Positions 1 to 9,313 of a DNA stretch of 64,000 nucleotides are shown here, one piece after another (the first letter of the stretch is position 1; each line of letters begins with the position of its first letter). The stretch spans positions 213,666 to 277,665 of the forward strand of contig NZ_JACHEM010000013.1 in the NCBI RefSeq assembly GCF_014207445.1, read 5' to 3'. The notes beneath the pieces are model-generated. The model had not been told where the DNA came from and searched no databases. It saw only the letters and a list, made by a program, of their open reading frames with translations. The stretch comes from Streptomyces candidus (lineage in GTDB: Bacteria; Actinomycetota; Actinomycetes; Streptomycetales; Streptomycetaceae). The position numbers and the translations under genes are program-made.

Positions 1-1014
1 CCGCACGACTACCTCACCGAACGCCTCACGGGCGTCGCCGCCACCGACCCCGGCGACGCCTCCGGCACCGGCTGGTACTCCACCGCCGACGGCGCGTACG
101 ACGCGGAGATCCTCCAGCTCCTCGGCCTCGACGAGAAGCTGCTCCCCGAGGTCGCCCCCACCGGCGCCACCCGCGTCGGCACCCTCACCCCGCGGGCCGC
201 CGCTGCCCTGGGCCTCCCCGAAGGGCTCCCGGTCGCCGCCGGGACCGGCGACAACATGGCCGCCGCCGTGGGCCTGGGCCTCGGCGGCGAAGGCCTCCTC
301 GACCACCCCGTCGTCTCCCTCGGCACCTCCGGCACCGTCTTCGCCGCCACCCGCGCCCGCCCCGTCAGCCCCGGCATCAACGGCTTCGCCGCCACCGACG
401 GCACCCACCTCCCGCTCGGCTGCACCCTCAACTGCACCCTCGCCGTCGACAGGGTCGCCGACCTGTTGCGCCTGGACCGCGAGGACGCCGCACCCGGCGA
501 AGGAGCCGTGCTCCTGCCGTACCTCGACGGCGAACGCACCCCCGACCTGCCGCACGCCAGTGGCCTGCTCACCGGCCTGCGCCACGCCACCACCCCCCAG
601 CAGATCCTCGGCGCGGCCTACGAGGGTGCCGCCTTCACCGTCCTGCGCGCCCTGAACGAACTCCTCGCCGCCTGCGGCGCCGACCCGCACGCCCCGGACG
701 TCGCGTCCCGCCCCCTGCGCCTCATCGGCGGCGGTGCGCAGGGCCGCACCTGGGTGAACACCGTCCGCCGCCTCTCCGGCCGCCCCGTCGTCCTGCCCGC
801 CGCCACCGAACTGGTCGCCCTGGGCGCCGCCGCCCTCGCCGCCGGAGCGGCCACCGCCGCGGACCCCATCGCCGTCGCCGTCGGCTGGGGAGCGGACAAG
901 GGCACCGAACTGCCCCCGCTCACCAGGGACTCGGCAGCCTGGGACCGCATCGAGGGCGTGCTGGGGCAGGCCGCCCGGACCTGGACCGCGCCCTCCGCGG
1001 CCGGCCGGCAGTAG
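1..1014 (+). CDS. xylB: Xylulokinase, 5'-truncated by the window edge
   Basis: This is the C-terminal part (337 codons) of a FGGY-family carbohydrate kinase. The reading frame is open from base 1, so about the first 145 residues of a roughly 480-residue enzyme lie outside the window. The visible part has the xylulokinase-type PHDYLTERLTG stretch followed by TDPGDASGTGWYS, then AAGTGDNMAAAVG, the ATP-site segment SLGTSGTVFA, and GGGAQGRTW near the C-terminus. The family phosphorylates D-xylulose to xylulose 5-phosphate in the cytosol, feeding the pentose phosphate pathway. Other FGGY kinases such as glycerol or ribulose kinases are less likely because of the TDPGDASGTGWY motif. No transport or isomerase gene is visible beside it, so the substrate rests on family similarity only. 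Confidence 0.88.
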   Translation, partial: PHDYLTERLTGVAATDPGDASGTGWYSTADGAYDAEILQLLGLDEKLLPEVAPTGATRVGTLTPRAAAALGLPEGLPVAAGTGDNMAAAVGLGLGGEGLLDHPVVSLGTSGTVFAATRARPVSPGINGFAATDGTHLPLGCTLNCTLAVDRVADLLRLDREDAAPGEGAVLLPYLDGERTPDLPHASGLLTGLRHATTPQQILGAAYEGAAFTVLRALNELLAACGADPHAPDVASRPLRLIGGGAQGRTWVNTVRRLSGRPVVLPAATELVALGAAALAAGAATAADPIAVAVGWGADKGTELPPLTRDSAAWDRIEGVLGQAARTWTAPSAAGRQ

Positions 1015-1171
1015 GGCGACCGCCCGGTGCGAGGGCTGTGCGAGGACTGGTGGGGATGGGCGCGATGGGGTACATACGATCGGGTAGCACCGGTCGGTAG
1101 CCGTACAGGCAGATCGTTACGGTACGCAGTCGTCCGGGCCCTTGATCCCGACTCGCGGCGAGGTGAGCCTC

Positions 1172-3130
1172 ATGTCCGCACCACACGCGCACAACCAGCC
1201 CCCAGGTCAGCCCAAAGTCACCGAACGCGAAGCCCGCCGGGTCGCCGAGGACGCCCGCGAGCAGGACTGGCGCAAACCGAGTTTCGCCAAGGAACTCTTC
1301 CTCGGCCGCTTCCGTCTCGACCTCATCCACCCGCACCCGATGCCGCCGACCGAGGACGCCGAGCGCGGCGAGGCCTTCCTCGCCGGGCTCCGCGCCTTCT
1401 GCGAGAACGAGATCGACGGCGCCCGCATCGAGCGCGAGGACCGCATCCCCGACGAGACGGTCAACGGGCTCAAGGAGCTCGGCGCGCTCGGCATGAAGAT
1501 CGACCGGAAGTACGGGGGACTGGGCCTCACCCAGGTGTACTACAACAAGGCGCTCGCCCTGGTGGGCTCCGCCAGCCCGGCCATCGGCGCGCTGCTCTCC
1601 GCCCACCAGTCCATCGGCGTACCGCAGCCGCTGAAACTGTTCGGCACCCAGGAGCAGAAGGACGCGTTCCTGCCCCGGCTGGCCCGTACCGACATCTCCG
1701 CGTTCCTGCTCACCGAGCCGGACGTCGGCTCCGACCCCGCACGGCTCGCCACCTCCGCCGTACCGGACGGCGACGACGCGTACATCCTCGACGGCGTGAA
1801 GCTGTGGACCACCAACGGCGTCGTCGCCGACCTCCTCGTGGTGATGGCCCGCGTACCGAGGACCGACGGGAACAAGGGCGGCATCACCGCCTTCGTCGTC
1901 GAGGCCGACTCCCCGGGCGTCACCGTCGAGCACCGCAACGCCTTCATGGGCCTGCGCGGCCTGGAGAACGGCGTCACCCGCTTCCACCAGGTCCGCGTCC
2001 CCGCCGCGAACCGCATCGGACCCGAGGGGGCGGGACTCAAGATCGCGCTGACGACGCTGAACACCGGCCGCCTCTCGCTGCCCGCCATGTGCGTCGGCGC
2101 GGGCAAGTGGTGCCTGAAGATCGCCCGCGAGTGGTCCGCGGTCCGCGAGCAGTGGGGCAAGCCGGTCGCCCACCACGAGGCCGTCGGCTCGAAGATCTCC
2201 TTCATCGCCGCCACCACCTTCGCCCTGGAAGCCGTCCTCGACCTCTCCTCGCAGATGGCCGACGAGGACCGCAACGACATCCGCATCGAAGCGGCGCTCG
2301 CCAAGCTGTACGGCTCCGAGATGGCCTGGCTCATGGCCGACGAACTGGTCCAGATCCGCGGCGGGCGCGGCTTCGAGACCGCCGACTCCCTCGCCGCGCG
2401 CGGCGAACGCGCCGTACCCGCCGAGCAGATCCTCCGCGACCTGCGGATCAACCGGATCTTCGAAGGGTCGACGGAGATCATGCACCTCCTCATCGCGCGC
2501 GAGGCCGTCGACGCGCACCTGAAGGTGGCCGGCGACATCATCGACCCCGACAAGTCCCTCTCCGACAAGGCGAAGGCGGGCGTGCAGGCGACCGGCTTCT
2601 ACGCCCGCTGGCTGCCCAAACTGGTCACCGGCCCCGGACAGCTCCCGCGCACCTACAGCGAGTTCCACCCCGACGGGCACACCGACCTGTCCGGCCACCT
2701 GCGCTACGTCGAACGCACCTCCCGCAAACTGGCCCGCTCCACCTTCTACGCGATGTCGCGCTGGCAGGGCCGGATGGAGACCAAACAGGGCTTCCTGGGC
2801 CGGATCGTCGACATCGGCGCCGAACTCTTCGCGATGAGCGCGGCCTGCGTGCGCGCCGAACTCCTGCGCACCACCGAGGAGTACGGCCGCGAGGCGTACC
2901 AGCTCGCCGACGCCTTCTGCCGGCAGTCCCGCATCCGCACCGAGGAACTCCTCAACCGGCTGTGGACCAACACCGACGACCTCGACCACAAGGTCGTCAA
3001 GGGCGTCCTGTCCGGTACGTACACCTGGCTGGAGCGGGGCATCGTCGACCCGAGCGGCGACGGCCCGTGGATCGCCGACGCCACCCCCGGCCCGGCGAAG
3101 AACGACAACGTCCACCACCCCGTCCGCTGA
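1172..3130 (+). CDS. Acyl-CoA dehydrogenase family protein, long form with C-terminal extension
   Basis: A 652-residue flavoprotein of the acyl-CoA dehydrogenase superfamily, oxidising an acyl-CoA to the enoyl-CoA with FAD. Residues about 60-460 give the N-terminal helical, beta and C-terminal helical domains: FLLTEPDVGSDPARL and LWTTNG are the FAD-contacting segments, and QIRGGRGFET and NRIFEGSTEIMH are typical C-terminal signatures. The last 150 or so residues form an additional helical region, as in very-long-chain-type ACADs, so the protein is longer than the usual 380-400 residues. The ATG chosen follows GAGGTGAG by about six bases; a TTG ten codons earlier (1142) is possible but has no good ribosome-binding site. 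The natural chain length of the substrate cannot be read from the sequence. Confidence 0.88.
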   Translation: MSAPHAHNQPPGQPKVTEREARRVAEDAREQDWRKPSFAKELFLGRFRLDLIHPHPMPPTEDAERGEAFLAGLRAFCENEIDGARIEREDRIPDETVNGLKELGALGMKIDRKYGGLGLTQVYYNKALALVGSASPAIGALLSAHQSIGVPQPLKLFGTQEQKDAFLPRLARTDISAFLLTEPDVGSDPARLATSAVPDGDDAYILDGVKLWTTNGVVADLLVVMARVPRTDGNKGGITAFVVEADSPGVTVEHRNAFMGLRGLENGVTRFHQVRVPAANRIGPEGAGLKIALTTLNTGRLSLPAMCVGAGKWCLKIAREWSAVREQWGKPVAHHEAVGSKISFIAATTFALEAVLDLSSQMADEDRNDIRIEAALAKLYGSEMAWLMADELVQIRGGRGFETADSLAARGERAVPAEQILRDLRINRIFEGSTEIMHLLIAREAVDAHLKVAGDIIDPDKSLSDKAKAGVQATGFYARWLPKLVTGPGQLPRTYSEFHPDGHTDLSGHLRYVERTSRKLARSTFYAMSRWQGRMETKQGFLGRIVDIGAELFAMSAACVRAELLRTTEEYGREAYQLADAFCRQSRIRTEELLNRLWTNTDDLDHKVVKGVLSGTYTWLERGIVDPSGDGPWIADATPGPAKNDNVHHPVR

Positions 3131-3186
3131 CCGCCGACCGCTCGGGGCGGATGACACCGCACCTTCCCGTGCCCCACGATGTGCAC

Positions 3187-3966
3187 ATGAACAAGGGGTA
3201 CGGGAAGCACGCGGTGGTACGGACGATGGCCGGTGCGCTCTGCTGCGCGGCCGCCCTGACGGGCTGCGCCGGTTCCGCCGAGCCGTCCGCGGACGGCAGG
3301 CCCGCAGCCGGCCCGCGGCCCCTCACCCAGGCCGCGCTCAACGTCCGCGCCCTCAGCCCGGGGGAGGCCGTCGGCCCGTACCGCACCGGCGAATTCACCG
3401 TATCCGGGGGCCCGTTGAGCGACCGCTACTCGGCCACCCCGCCCGTCTGCCAGCCCCTCGTCGGCCTCACCTCCGTCCGGGGCGGCCCGGTCGCCCAGGT
3501 GCACCGCCGGCTCGGCGACCCCGCGAAGCCGCAGGGTGTGGACGTCGCCGTGCAACTGCGCTCGTACGGGGCGGGGCGCGCGGCCGCGGTGATGGAGGAA
3601 CTGCGCACGGCCGGCGCCGAGTGCAGGGACGGCTTCGCCGAGAGGCGGGGCGCAACGGCCGGCGGTGCGGTCACGGCGACGTACACGGCCGTGCGGAAGC
3701 TGCCCGCCCCGGCCGGGCTCGGCGACGAGGCACAGGCGTACCGGCTGACCCTGCACGACGTACGGGACGCCGGGCGCACCACGTACGAGTACCTGACCGT
3801 CCTGCGGGACGGCGCGAGCCTTCTCTCCTTCCGGGCCGAGGCGCTGGCGGCGGCCGACCCCGGCGGGGTACCGAAGGACGTCCTGGACGCCCAGTGGGAA
3901 AAATGGTCCACGACGAACGGACAGCGAGGGTACGGGCGGGGGCGAGTGGCAGACTCACGCCCGTGA
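3187..3966 (+). CDS. Secreted lipoprotein of unknown function
   Basis: A 259-residue protein with a short basic N-terminus, a hydrophobic core (AGALCCAAAL) and a lipobox LTGC at about residues 22-25, so it should be lipidated at that cysteine and anchored outside the cell membrane. The mature part has a disordered linker and then an alternating beta-rich region without a family motif I recognise. The ATG is preceded by no strong ribosome-binding site, and GTG 3181 is an equally possible start. Its stop codon overlaps the GTG of the next gene, which implies cotranscription and translational coupling. I do not recognise a function. Confidence 0.75.
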   Translation: MNKGYGKHAVVRTMAGALCCAAALTGCAGSAEPSADGRPAAGPRPLTQAALNVRALSPGEAVGPYRTGEFTVSGGPLSDRYSATPPVCQPLVGLTSVRGGPVAQVHRRLGDPAKPQGVDVAVQLRSYGAGRAAAVMEELRTAGAECRDGFAERRGATAGGAVTATYTAVRKLPAPAGLGDEAQAYRLTLHDVRDAGRTTYEYLTVLRDGASLLSFRAEALAAADPGGVPKDVLDAQWEKWSTTNGQRGYGRGRVADSRP

Positions 3967-4283
3967 CAGGCGACGCCAGGCAACCCCCGCACACACCCGA
4001 CGGCCGGTACATCGTGGTCAACGGCCGACGCTGGCGGGCCACCGACCCGCACATCCCGGAAGAGGCCGGCGCCCGGCTGCGCGCACACCTCATGGCCGCC
4101 CGCCGCGCCATCGCCGCCGCCCACCGCGCAGAGGACCCCGAGGCCGAACGTACCGCTCGGGCCCGCGTCCAGACCGCGAAGGTCGCCCTCGGCGAGCGCG
4201 GCACCCCCTGGTGGGAGCAGAGCGAAGCCGAGCGCAGGGCCCGCTGGGAGGAGGGGCTGGCGGCACTGGACGCGCAGAGCTGA
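3963..4283 (+). CDS. Small conserved hypothetical protein, 106 aa
   Basis: The GTG start lies inside the stop of the lipoprotein gene (GTGA overlap). The protein begins with an extended segment PDGRYIVVNGRRWRATDP and then forms a highly charged, alanine/arginine-rich helix, ending in WWEQSEAERRARWEEGLAAL. There is no signal peptide or membrane segment. Similar proteins in actinomycete genomes are sometimes labelled biopolymer transporter Tol, but nothing in this sequence supports a transport role. The longer upstream reading in the same frame is rejected because it would overlap the lipoprotein gene completely. Confidence 0.72.
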   Translation: MTGDARQPPHTPDGRYIVVNGRRWRATDPHIPEEAGARLRAHLMAARRAIAAAHRAEDPEAERTARARVQTAKVALGERGTPWWEQSEAERRARWEEGLAALDAQS

Positions 4284-4416
4284 GCGCCCGGCCGGGCCGG
4301 CCGCGCCTCCGCACACGACGAGAACCGGCCATCGGGCGCGGCGGCCGACGGCCGGGAAGCGACCCGTGCGGGGGATCCCTGTCCACCGGCCCCCGCGCGC
4401 GGGACACAATGGGAGG

Positions 4417-5682
4417 ATGACCGACAGTCCAGCCCCCCTCGCCGACCCGCACCTCCGCTACGGAGCCGTGACCGAAGGGCCGCGCGACATCGTCGTCCTC
4501 GGCTCCACCGGCTCCATCGGCACCCAGGCCATCGACCTGGTCCTGCGCAACCCCGGCCGCTTCCGGATCACCGCCCTCTCGGCGGCCGGCTCCCAGGTCG
4601 GCCTGCTCGCCGGCCAGGCGCGGCAGCTGCGGGTACGCGCGGTCGCGGTCGCCCGCGAGGAGGTCGTCCCCGCGCTGCGCGAGGCACTGAAGGAGCGGTA
4701 CGGCAGCGATCCGCTCCCCGAGATCCTGGCCGGCCCCGACGCAGCCACCCACCTCGCCGCGTCCGACTGCCACACCGTTCTCAACGGCATCACGGGCTCC
4801 ATCGGTCTCGCGCCCACGCTCGCCGCCCTCGAAGCGGGCCGCACCCTCGCCCTCGCCAACAAGGAGTCGCTGATCGTCGGCGGCCCGCTGGTCAAGGCCC
4901 TCGCGAAGCCGGGACAGATCATCCCCGTCGACTCCGAACACGCCGCCCTCTTCCAGGCGCTGGCCGGCGGCAAGCGCAGCGACGTGCGCAAGCTCGTCGT
5001 CACCGCCTCCGGCGGCCCGTTCCGCGGCCGTACCCGGGCGGAGCTGGCGGGCGTCACCCGCGAGGACGCGCTCGCCCACCCCACCTGGGCGATGGGCCCC
5101 GTCATCACCGTCAACTCCGCCACCCTCGTCAACAAGGGCCTGGAGGTCATCGAGGCGCACCTCCTCTACGACATCCCCTTCGACCGCATCGAGGTCGTCG
5201 TCCACCCGCAGTCCTACGTCCACTCGATGGTGGAATTCATCGACGGCTCCACACTGGCCCAGGCCACCCCGCCCGACATGCGCGGCCCCATCGCGCTCGG
5301 CATCGGATGGCCCGAACGGGTACCCGACGCGGCGCCCGCCTTCGACTGGTCCAGAGCCTCCACCTGGGAGTTCTTCCCGCTGGACACCGAGGCGTTCCCC
5401 TCGGTGGGACTCGCCCGCCACGTCGGAGAACTCGCGGGCACGGCCCCGGCGGTGTTCAATGCCGCGAACGAGGAATGCGTCGACGCGTTCCTCGCAGGAC
5501 GGCTGCCCTTCACAGGAATCGTGGATACGGTCGCTGACGTGGTCGCCGAACACGGCACACCCGCTCCGGGAACTTCCCTCACGGTCGCGGACGTCCTGGA
5601 AGCAGAAACCTGGGCGCGCACCCGCGCCCGCGAACTGGCAGCCGGCAAGGCAACGAAGGCAACAGCGGAGGCCCGCGCATGA
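4417..5682 (+). CDS. dxr: 1-deoxy-D-xylulose 5-phosphate reductoisomerase
   Basis: This 421-residue enzyme makes 2-C-methyl-D-erythritol 4-phosphate with NADPH, the committed step of the MEP isoprenoid pathway. The N-terminal nucleotide-binding motif is VVLGSTGSIGTQAID at about residues 24-38. NKESLIVGG, PVDSEHAALFQ (metal- and substrate-binding Asp/Glu), the flexible-loop region ATWAMGP-like HPTWAMGP, and VHPQSYVHSMVEF are all present. The ATG sits right after a GGGAGG ribosome-binding site. The stop overlaps the next start (ATGA), coupling it to the site-2 protease; ispG of the same pathway follows that gene. This pairing of two MEP genes around an intramembrane protease is usual in actinobacteria. 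Confidence 0.97.
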   Translation: MTDSPAPLADPHLRYGAVTEGPRDIVVLGSTGSIGTQAIDLVLRNPGRFRITALSAAGSQVGLLAGQARQLRVRAVAVAREEVVPALREALKERYGSDPLPEILAGPDAATHLAASDCHTVLNGITGSIGLAPTLAALEAGRTLALANKESLIVGGPLVKALAKPGQIIPVDSEHAALFQALAGGKRSDVRKLVVTASGGPFRGRTRAELAGVTREDALAHPTWAMGPVITVNSATLVNKGLEVIEAHLLYDIPFDRIEVVVHPQSYVHSMVEFIDGSTLAQATPPDMRGPIALGIGWPERVPDAAPAFDWSRASTWEFFPLDTEAFPSVGLARHVGELAGTAPAVFNAANEECVDAFLAGRLPFTGIVDTVADVVAEHGTPAPGTSLTVADVLEAETWARTRARELAAGKATKATAEARA

Positions 5683-6980
5683 CGTCCATCCTGTTGACGG
5701 TCCTCGGGATAGTCATCTTCTTCGTCGGGCTGCTCGTCTCGATCGCCTGGCACGAACTCGGCCACCTCTCCACCGCCAAGCTCTTCGGCGTACGGGTGCC
5801 GCAGTACATGGTCGGCTTCGGTCCCACCCTCTGGTCGAAGAAGAAGGGCGACACCGAGTACGGCATCAAGGCCATCCCGCTCGGCGGCTACATCCGCATG
5901 ATCGGCATGTTCCCGCCCGGCAAGGACGGCCGCATCGAGGCCCGCTCCACCTCGCCGTGGCGCGGCATGATCGAGGACGCCCGTTCGGCCGCGTACGAGG
6001 AACTGCAGCCCGGCGACGAGACCCGGCTCTTCTACACGCGCAAGCCGTGGAAGCGCGTCATCGTGATGTTCGCCGGCCCGTTCATGAACCTGATCCTCGC
6101 CGTCGCCCTGTTCCTCAGCGTGTTCATGTTCGTCGGCATCAACAAGTCGACGACCACCGTCGACTCCGTCGTCCCGTGCGTGGTCTCGCAGAGCGACAAC
6201 CGCGCGTGCACGGCCGCGGACAAGCCGTCCCCCGCCAAGGCCGCCGGACTCCAGAAGGGCGACCGGATCGTCGCCTTCGACGGACAGCCGATCGCCGACT
6301 GGGCCACCCTCTCCGACCGCATCCGCGCCACCAAGGGCGCGGCCACCCTCACCGTCGAGCGCGACGGCGAGCAGAAGGTCCTGAACGCGACCCTGACCAC
6401 CAACAAGGTCCTCAAGAAGGACGCGAACGGCGACCCGGTCAAGGACGAGTACGTCGAGGCCGGCTACCTCGGCTTCGGCCCGGCCAGCGCCACGATCCCG
6501 CTGACCTTCACCGAGTCCGTCGACCACATGGGCGTCATCGTCCAGTCCGGTGTCGACTCGCTCCTCGCCCTGCCCTCCAAGATCCCCGCCCTGTGGAACG
6601 CGGCGTTCCTCGGCGAGGAACGGCAGGCCGACTCCCCGATGGGCGTGGTCGGAGCGGCCCGGGTCGGCGGCGAGATCCTCGGCCTCGGACTGCCGATGGA
6701 GAACACCGTCGCGATGATGCTGTTCCTCGTCGCGGGCTTCAACCTCTCCCTGTTCCTGTTCAACATGCTGCCGCTGCTCCCGCTCGACGGCGGGCACATC
6801 GCGGGAGCTCTGTGGGAGTCGCTGCGGCGCAACGTGGCGAAGGTGTTCCGGCGGCCCGACCCGGGCCCCTTCGACGTCGCGAAGCTCATGCCGGTGGCGT
6901 ACGTCGTCGCGGGCCTGTTCATCTGCTTCACCGTGCTGGTGCTGGTCGCGGACGTGGTCAACCCCGTCCGCATCTCGTGA
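5679..6980 (+). CDS. rip: Site-2 intramembrane zinc metalloprotease (RseP/Rip1 family)
   Basis: A 433-residue multi-pass membrane protease that cleaves membrane-bound substrates, typically anti-sigma factors, within the bilayer. The first transmembrane helix carries the zinc motif HELGH at about residues 23-27. A GTSMNF-equivalent segment GPFMNLILAVALFL follows, then a PDZ domain around residues 180-260 (LQKGDRIVAFDGQPI), and the second zinc ligand in LFNMLPLLPLDGGHI near residue 370. It starts within the dxr stop codon. The closest characterised relative I know of is mycobacterial Rip1, also next to dxr. The substrate in this organism is not evident from the neighbours. Confidence 0.93.
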   Translation: MTSILLTVLGIVIFFVGLLVSIAWHELGHLSTAKLFGVRVPQYMVGFGPTLWSKKKGDTEYGIKAIPLGGYIRMIGMFPPGKDGRIEARSTSPWRGMIEDARSAAYEELQPGDETRLFYTRKPWKRVIVMFAGPFMNLILAVALFLSVFMFVGINKSTTTVDSVVPCVVSQSDNRACTAADKPSPAKAAGLQKGDRIVAFDGQPIADWATLSDRIRATKGAATLTVERDGEQKVLNATLTTNKVLKKDANGDPVKDEYVEAGYLGFGPASATIPLTFTESVDHMGVIVQSGVDSLLALPSKIPALWNAAFLGEERQADSPMGVVGAARVGGEILGLGLPMENTVAMMLFLVAGFNLSLFLFNMLPLLPLDGGHIAGALWESLRRNVAKVFRRPDPGPFDVAKLMPVAYVVAGLFICFTVLVLVADVVNPVRIS

Positions 6981-7149
6981 CGCGGCGGGAGCCCCGGTAC
7001 GCAGCGGGACATCCCGTAACGCTCCATTGAGTGGATTTGTCGACGTGGTGTACTCCGGTCGTGCAGGGTGACGTACGCTCGAAGCCCTGTAAGACCGGAG
7101 CCCGCCGATCGTCCCGGGACCTAGATCCACACTTGGGGTTGCACAGCAG

Positions 7150-8304
7150 ATGACTGCAATTTCTCTCGGAATGCCGTCCGTTCCGACGAAGCTCGCCGAC
7201 CGGAGGGTCAGCCGCAAGATCCAGGTCGGTACCGTGGCGGTCGGCGGGGACGCTCCCGTGTCGGTGCAGTCGATGACGACCACCCGGACGTCCGACATCG
7301 GCGCGACGCTCCAGCAGATCGCCGAGCTCACCGCGTCCGGCTGCCAGATCGTGCGCGTCGCCTGCCCCACGCAGGACGACGCCGACGCGCTCGCCACCAT
7401 CGCCAAGAAGTCGCAGATCCCGGTGATCGCCGACATCCACTTCCAGCCGAAGTACGTCTTCGCCGCGATCGACGCGGGCTGCGCGGCCGTGCGGGTCAAT
7501 CCCGGCAACATCAAGCAGTTCGACGACAAGGTCAAGGAGATCGCGCACGCCGCGCGCGACAGCGGCACCCCGATCCGCATCGGCGTCAACGCGGGCTCCC
7601 TCGACGCCCGCCTGCTCAAGAAGTACGGCAAGGCCACCCCGGAAGCCCTCGTGGAGTCCGCCCTGTGGGAAGCCTCCCTCTTCGAGGAGCACGGCTTCGG
7701 CGACATCAAGATCTCGGTCAAGCACAACGACCCGGTCGTGATGGTCAACGCCTACCGCCAGCTGGCCGCCCAGTGCGACTACCCGCTGCACCTCGGCGTC
7801 ACCGAGGCCGGACCCGCCTTCCAGGGCACCATCAAGTCGGCCGTCGCCTTCGGCGCCCTGCTCTCCGAGGGCATCGGCGACACCATCCGCGTCTCGCTCT
7901 CCGCCCCGCCGGTCGAGGAGATCAAGGTCGGCATCCAGATCCTGGAGTCCCTCAACCTCCGCCAGCGCCGCCTGGAGATCGTCTCCTGCCCGTCCTGCGG
8001 CCGCGCCCAGGTCGACGTCTACAAGCTCGCCGACCAGGTCAGCGCCGGTCTGGAGGGCATGGAGGTGCCGCTGCGGGTCGCCGTCATGGGCTGTGTCGTC
8101 AACGGCCCCGGCGAGGCCCGCGAGGCCGACCTCGGCGTCGCCTCCGGCAACGGCAAGGGCCAGATCTTCGTCAAGGGCGAGGTCATCAAGACCGTCCCCG
8201 AGTCGAAGATCGTGGAGACCCTCATCGAAGAGGCGATGAAGATCGCCGAGCAGATGGAGAAGGACGGCATCCCGTCCGGCGAACCCGAGGTCTCCATCAG
8301 CTGA
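7150..8304 (+). CDS. ispG: 4-hydroxy-3-methylbut-2-en-1-yl diphosphate synthase
   Basis: A 384-residue [4Fe-4S] enzyme converting methylerythritol cyclodiphosphate to HMBPP, the penultimate step of the MEP pathway. The N-terminal TIM-barrel part has SVQSMTTTRT and ADIHFQPKY. The C-terminal iron-sulfur ligands are the two cysteines in SCPSCGR and the cysteine in MGCVVNGPGEA. Length and motifs match the actinobacterial enzyme. A 169-base gap separates it from the protease gene, so it may have its own promoter; no clear -35/-10 pair stands out there. A terminator hairpin follows it. Confidence 0.97.
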   Translation: MTAISLGMPSVPTKLADRRVSRKIQVGTVAVGGDAPVSVQSMTTTRTSDIGATLQQIAELTASGCQIVRVACPTQDDADALATIAKKSQIPVIADIHFQPKYVFAAIDAGCAAVRVNPGNIKQFDDKVKEIAHAARDSGTPIRIGVNAGSLDARLLKKYGKATPEALVESALWEASLFEEHGFGDIKISVKHNDPVVMVNAYRQLAAQCDYPLHLGVTEAGPAFQGTIKSAVAFGALLSEGIGDTIRVSLSAPPVEEIKVGIQILESLNLRQRRLEIVSCPSCGRAQVDVYKLADQVSAGLEGMEVPLRVAVMGCVVNGPGEAREADLGVASGNGKGQIFVKGEVIKTVPESKIVETLIEEAMKIAEQMEKDGIPSGEPEVSIS

Positions 8305-8322
8305 CCCCGCCGCGTTCCCCGA

Positions 8323-8361
8323 GGAGCCCCGCCCCGGCACCGGCCGGGCGCGGGGCTTTTC
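8323..8361 (+). terminator. Intrinsic terminator after ispG
   Basis: A GC-rich inverted repeat built around GCCCCG...CGGGGC with an inner CCGG-rich stem is followed directly by TTTT. It ends the dxr-rip-ispG transcript before the acetyltransferase gene. Confidence 0.75.
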
Positions 8362-8435
8362 CGTCCGGGTGGGTGCTTTCGAACGGCGCGGGTACAGTGC
8401 GGAGATCAGCGAATCCGTACCGGTGAGGCCTCCAC

Positions 8436-9281
8436 GTGTTGACGACGACCACCACCCGCGTCCTCGCACCAGCCGATCTGGACGAGGCCATGGACCTGTT
8501 GGAGAGCGAGCCCGTCAACAACGCGTTCGTGACCTCCCGGGTCAAGGTCGCGGGCCTCGATCCCTGGCGGCTCGGCGGCGAGATGTGGGGCTGGTACGAG
8601 GGCGGGCGGCTGCGCAGCCTCTGCTACTCGGGCGCCAACCTCGTGCCGATCTGCGCCACCCCCGAGGCGGTACGCGCCTTCGCGGAACGGGCCCGGCGCA
8701 CCGGCCGCCGCTGCTCCTCGCTCGTCGGTCCCGCCGAGCCCACCGCCGAACTGTGGCGGCTGCTCGAACCCAGCTGGGGCCCCGCCCGGGACGTCCGCCC
8801 CCACCAGCCGCTGATGGTCGCCGACCGGATGCCCGACGACATCACGCCCGACCCGCTCGTCCGCCGCATCCGCAAGGACGAGATGGACGTGATCATGCCC
8901 GCCTGCGTCGCCATGTTCACCGAGGAGGTCGGCGTCTCCCCGATGGCCGGCGACGGCGGGCTCCTCTACCAGGCCAGGGTCGCCGAACTCGTCGGCGCCG
9001 GACGCGCCTTCGCCCGCACGGAGGACGGCAAGGTCGTCTTCAAGGCCGAGATCGGCGCCGTCACCCCCGACGCCTGTCAGATCCAGGGCGTCTGGGTCGC
9101 CCCCGAACACCGCGGCCGCGGCCTCTCCGTGACCGGCATGGCCGCGGTCCTGCGGCACGCCCTCGCCGACGTCGCGCCCGTCGTCAGCCTCTACGTCAAC
9201 GACTTCAACGCCCCCGCCAGGGCGTCCTACCGGCGGGTCGGATTCCGCGAGGTCGGCGAGTTCATGAGCGTCCTGTTCTGA
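8436..9281 (+). CDS. GNAT family N-acetyltransferase with N-terminal DUF4081-like domain
   Basis: The 281-residue protein has an N-terminal alpha/beta region (about residues 1-130) resembling DUF4081. A GNAT fold follows, with the acetyl-CoA loop in GVWVAPEHRGRGLSVTG near residues 210-226 and VVSLYVNDFNAPARASYRRVGF as the terminal strand-helix signature. It probably transfers an acetyl group to an amine, but nothing indicates the acceptor. The GTG start is immediately followed by an in-frame TTG and preceded by GGTGAGG. A second, unrelated GNAT gene follows 32 bases later. Confidence 0.85.
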   Translation: MLTTTTTRVLAPADLDEAMDLLESEPVNNAFVTSRVKVAGLDPWRLGGEMWGWYEGGRLRSLCYSGANLVPICATPEAVRAFAERARRTGRRCSSLVGPAEPTAELWRLLEPSWGPARDVRPHQPLMVADRMPDDITPDPLVRRIRKDEMDVIMPACVAMFTEEVGVSPMAGDGGLLYQARVAELVGAGRAFARTEDGKVVFKAEIGAVTPDACQIQGVWVAPEHRGRGLSVTGMAAVLRHALADVAPVVSLYVNDFNAPARASYRRVGFREVGEFMSVLF

Positions 9282-9313
9282 AGCCCGGGTGCCGCGGCGG
9301 CTAGGGTGCGGCC

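Noticed and set aside
920..3157. A 745-codon minus-strand frame opposite the acyl-CoA dehydrogenase gene
   Set aside because: It mirrors the codon pattern of the plus-strand gene, with Val/Asp/Gly-rich composition and no ribosome-binding site.
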